A stretch of DNA of 39,040 nt from Rachicladosporium sp. CCFEE 5018. Taxonomy: Eukaryota > Ascomycota > Dothideomycetes > Cladosporiales > Cladosporiaceae. The stretch lies in assembly GCA_002077045.2 (NCBI GenBank), contig KZ111148.1, positions 1,650,138-1,689,177 on the forward strand, in the 5' to 3' direction. Shown here one piece after another: positions 36,746 through 39,040 of this stretch (positions are counted from its first letter, which is position 1; each line of letters opens with the position of its first letter). A model generated the notes under the pieces. It had not been told where the DNA came from. It was given only the letters and a program-made list of their open reading frames with translations, and did not search any database. A program made the translations under genes and the position numbers.

Positions 36746-39040
36746 CTACCTGTTCAAGCTCAACAGCCCCTCCACGTACTTCCTAGCATCCACACCTATA
36801 CCACCAGCTAGCGCCGCCGGTCCCCAGCCCGCGCCAGCCCCTCCAGTCTTCTCCTCCGTAGCCGGCCCGCGCAAAGCGAGAGTGCTCCACATTCCACTCG
36901 CCACTCTGCTGCCCGTACTAGCCTTCGCTGAGCTCGATGCATCATTGGCGCGACGGACGAGGAAGGCGATCCGATGTGTATCTTGTATCACCGGTGCGGG
37001 TGTGTGAGTTGGCGTCCGCGAAGTGTCCGCGTTGCTTGGACGGCGACTGGAGGCGCGCTGCTGCTGCTGAGACTGAACAGGTGGAGCGGCGGTAGTGATG
37101 CTTGTATCACCTGGAGTAGAGGGTGGGAGACGAAGCCACACGATCCACCAGCCTCTACTCGTCTTGCTGGTGCGTTCAAGCTCGCCTTTCTTCCCCGTCG
37201 TGCTCGCGAGCGAGGAGAGGATCTGGCTATGCACGTTCAAGGCATCGAGCCTTGTCCAGGGCGCGGCAGAAGTCCTGCTCGAGGGTCCAAGGCCCTCGGC
37301 TGCGGAGGTTCCTGGCGCTGAGATGTCGGGAATGGAGGTGTGCACTGTCAGTCTTAGTGGATCGTAGAGCAGGTCATAGATCGGAGAGGTCTCATTCAAT
37401 GACTTAGACAAGGTGCGGGTGCTGGTCGTGCTGGCGGTCTCGGCTGCTTCTGTTTGCGAGTTCTCGATCCTCTGCGCGACTTTCCGAGGATTCGTAGACG
37501 TCAGCAACGGCTTGTGAATAGGCTGAAGATTGCGATGAAGCGATTTGTAGAACGCTGTGTAGCTCAGCGAATCGGCGCGCTGTTCGAACAGGAATGTGTA
37601 CACGAAGGGACGGTGGACGTAGACCAGGACTCGCAGGCGTTTCGAGTGCTGAGGGGAAGAAGACTGCGAGCTGAACTGCCGATTCGGCATTCCTTTTCGA
37701 CCACGCTCAGGCTCAGGCGCGCTTGACTGTGAATCTGGAGCAGGTGGAGCTGATTCTGTGGCAAGTTTGACATGTACAGTGCGCAATACTGTTCGACTTC
37801 CTCCAGAGTCGTCGTACGCACTACCGTCTGTGAGTTCTTCTTCATCCACGTCATGCTCGACGTCAAGGTCGCCGGTGTAGCCGATGAGGAAGCAGCCCTT
37901 GCTCTCTTGTCGTATCTGATATGCCAGCCTTGCCTTTAGGGCATCGCCATCGGGTATGGGCTCGACTCGAGACAGTACGGGCTCGTCATCACCGTCGATT
38001 GACAAGTCGTCTTTAGCGGAGGACCGCAGCGTGTGTCCGCTGTTCACAGCCTTGAGCGTAGTCGAGCTCCCGGTCGAGTTCCTCCGTAGTTCAGGACGCT
38101 TGGTGTTGTACGACTTTGCAAGCGAGCTCAGGCCGAAGGTCATGTACTTCATATATTGATCGGGTATGCCCATGGTCGTGCCTGAGTCATCACTCTCCTG
38201 GACTTCAGGCACAGACGCTTTCTTTGAGCTAGCTGCTGTTGCCTTCTGGAGGGCCTGCTCTGCTGCGGACACGATAGGAGGCGGGATACTGGGATGGCCA
38301 GCTGACGGCGCTCTCACCTTCCCAGTAGCATGATCATGAGACGCAACCCTATCGTGCACTTGCGGTGGATCATCGCTTGACGATAGCGATGACCCGTCCA
38401 GTGCCTTGTTCTGTTTCTTCGCACTCGCTACGTGCACGTCCTGCCCTGGAGTTGCAGTGCCATTCTGCTTCGTAGGCGTAGTATCGCCCTCAGAAGTGTT
38501 CAATGGCCGCCGCCTCGTCTTTCTTCGTTCGCGACTCGGATTGTCATGCACTCCATATGCGTACTCGCCCTGCGTGTAAACATGCTGCATCCAGAAAGCA
38601 ATATTTCTGAGCGAAGGCCGATCAACAGCCCCGACACCACTAAAGAACACCCCGTCGGAAGCTGTAGGCGCATCACCACTGCCCAGCCAAGGCAGTGCCT
38701 CCGTCCGCTCATATGTGGAGGCTTGCTTCTTGGCTGACGGCGCCGGCTCTCCATATCTCGCGACCAGCATGTCCACGAGCCCTTCAGTTCTGTGCACGAC
38801 ATCTTCAAGCACATCCCGTTCACCGCTGCCCCACTCCTCCTCGCCCACGCCAAAGCCGAGCTCGCCACCGCTCGCTAGCTTCAGCCCGCCCAGAGCATCT
38901 ACAGCAGGGTTGCCATGGAGCAGGACATCCCAACTTCGTGCGAAGCGGTTCCAGTACCTGCCCAGTGCGCTACAGAAGCGATCCCTTGATGTTCGCACGA
39001 ACAACTCGTCCAGCGAGAAGCCGTGGTGGAGCGAGAACAT
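36746..39040 (-). CDS. CCZ1: vacuolar fusion protein Ccz1, partial (C-terminal 764 residues)
   Basis: With Mon1, Ccz1 forms the exchange factor that activates the Rab7 homologue Ypt7 on late endosomes, vacuoles and autophagosomes. The frame begins with a Met exactly at the right edge, but family comparison indicates the longin-domain start lies outside, so the N-terminus is missing. The first 110 residues show C-S-A-L-G-R-Y-W-N-R-F-A-R-S-W-D-V-L-L-H and the signature G-E-L-G-F-G-V-G-E-E-E-W-G-S-G-E-R, then R-T-E-G-L-V-D-M-L-V-A-R-Y-G. A long Ser-rich disordered region follows (about 165-330). The later part includes Q-E-S-K-G-C-F-L-I-G-Y-T-G and R-V-L-V-Y-V-H-R-P-F-V-Y-T-F-L-F-E. It ends D-A-R-K-Y-V-E-G-L-L-S-L-N-R. 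No intron is apparent in this part. Confidence 0.88.
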   Translation of the reverse strand: MFSLHHGFSLDELFVRTSRDRFCSALGRYWNRFARSWDVLLHGNPAVDALGGLKLASGGELGFGVGEEEWGSGERDVLEDVVHRTEGLVDMLVARYGEPAPSAKKQASTYERTEALPWLGSGDAPTASDGVFFSGVGAVDRPSLRNIAFWMQHVYTQGEYAYGVHDNPSRERRKTRRRPLNTSEGDTTPTKQNGTATPGQDVHVASAKKQNKALDGSSLSSSDDPPQVHDRVASHDHATGKVRAPSAGHPSIPPPIVSAAEQALQKATAASSKKASVPEVQESDDSGTTMGIPDQYMKYMTFGLSSLAKSYNTKRPELRRNSTGSSTTLKAVNSGHTLRSSAKDDLSIDGDDEPVLSRVEPIPDGDALKARLAYQIRQESKGCFLIGYTGDLDVEHDVDEEELTDGSAYDDSGGSRTVLRTVHVKLATESAPPAPDSQSSAPEPERGRKGMPNRQFSSQSSSPQHSKRLRVLVYVHRPFVYTFLFEQRADSLSYTAFYKSLHRNLQPIHKPLLTSTNPRKVAQRIENSQTEAAETASTTSTRTLSKSLNETSPIYDLLYDPLRLTVHTSIPDISAPGTSAAEGLGPSSRTSAAPWTRLDALNVHSQILSSLASTTGKKGELERTSKTSRGWWIVWLRLPPSTPGDTSITTAAPPVQSQQQQRASSRRPSNADTSRTPTHTPAPVIQDTHRIAFLVRRANDASSSAKASTGSRVASGMWSTLALRGPATEEKTGGAGAGWGPAALAGGIGVDARKYVEGLLSLNR

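Noticed and set aside
36746..36960. + strand peptides such as D-A-I-L-Y-Y-L-F-K-L-N-S-P
   Set aside because: They are the reverse strand of the CCZ1 C-terminus and spacer; the coding signal belongs to CCZ1.

Overview
The window is nuclear DNA of a filamentous ascomycete (Pezizomycotina). Genes are dense, introns are short (48-65 nt, GT-AG), and the families present include a Zn(II)2Cys6 regulator, DUF3405, an Ahc1-like zinc finger and a fungal delta-4 sphingolipid desaturase. Protein character suggests Dothideomycetes, but that placement is inference. No bacterial, viral or transposon genes, rRNA, tRNA or CRISPR were seen.

Layout. 1-515: 3' end of an alpha/beta-hydrolase gene (+). 710-2521: ALG10 glucosyltransferase (+, 3 exons). 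2726-6451: Cdc25-type Ras GEF with SH3 (-). A 1.5 kb divergent promoter region follows, then 7989-12221 NUP133 nucleoporin (+) and 12560-14932 a DUF3405 type II membrane protein (+). 15637-16143: Alba-like protein (-). 17615-19552: Ahc1-like ADA-complex zinc-finger protein (+). 19975-21711: Zn2Cys6 transcription factor (-, 4 exons). 22361-23602: four-TM DUF7598-like membrane protein (-, 4 exons). 24603-24909: SERF/4F5 small protein (+, 3 exons). 25280-26477: delta-4 sphingolipid desaturase (+, 2 exons). 26865-27212: cytochrome c oxidase subunit 8 (+, 3 exons). 27517-31449: ELP1 of Elongator (+). 31461-32544: unrecognised protein (-). A 2.3 kb gene-poor gap follows. 34874-36414: LST8 TOR-complex WD40 protein (+, 5'-end microexons). 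36746-39040: CCZ1, partial (-), cut by the window edge.

The genes are mostly unlinked housekeeping functions: N-glycan precursor and sphingolipid synthesis, Ras and TOR signalling, vacuolar Rab7 activation, nuclear pore, chromatin acetylation, tRNA modification and respiration. There is no biosynthetic cluster and no sign of a novel multi-gene system. The items most worth attention are gene-structure ones: two consecutive 22-nt exons and a 443-nt intron at the start of LST8, a 29-nt first exon that supplies the true start of the DUF7598-like protein, two small spliced genes (SERF, COX8) that are invisible as single long reading frames, and an unknown gene at 31.5-32.5 kb whose two reading frames need either a 91-nt intron or a frameshift to join.
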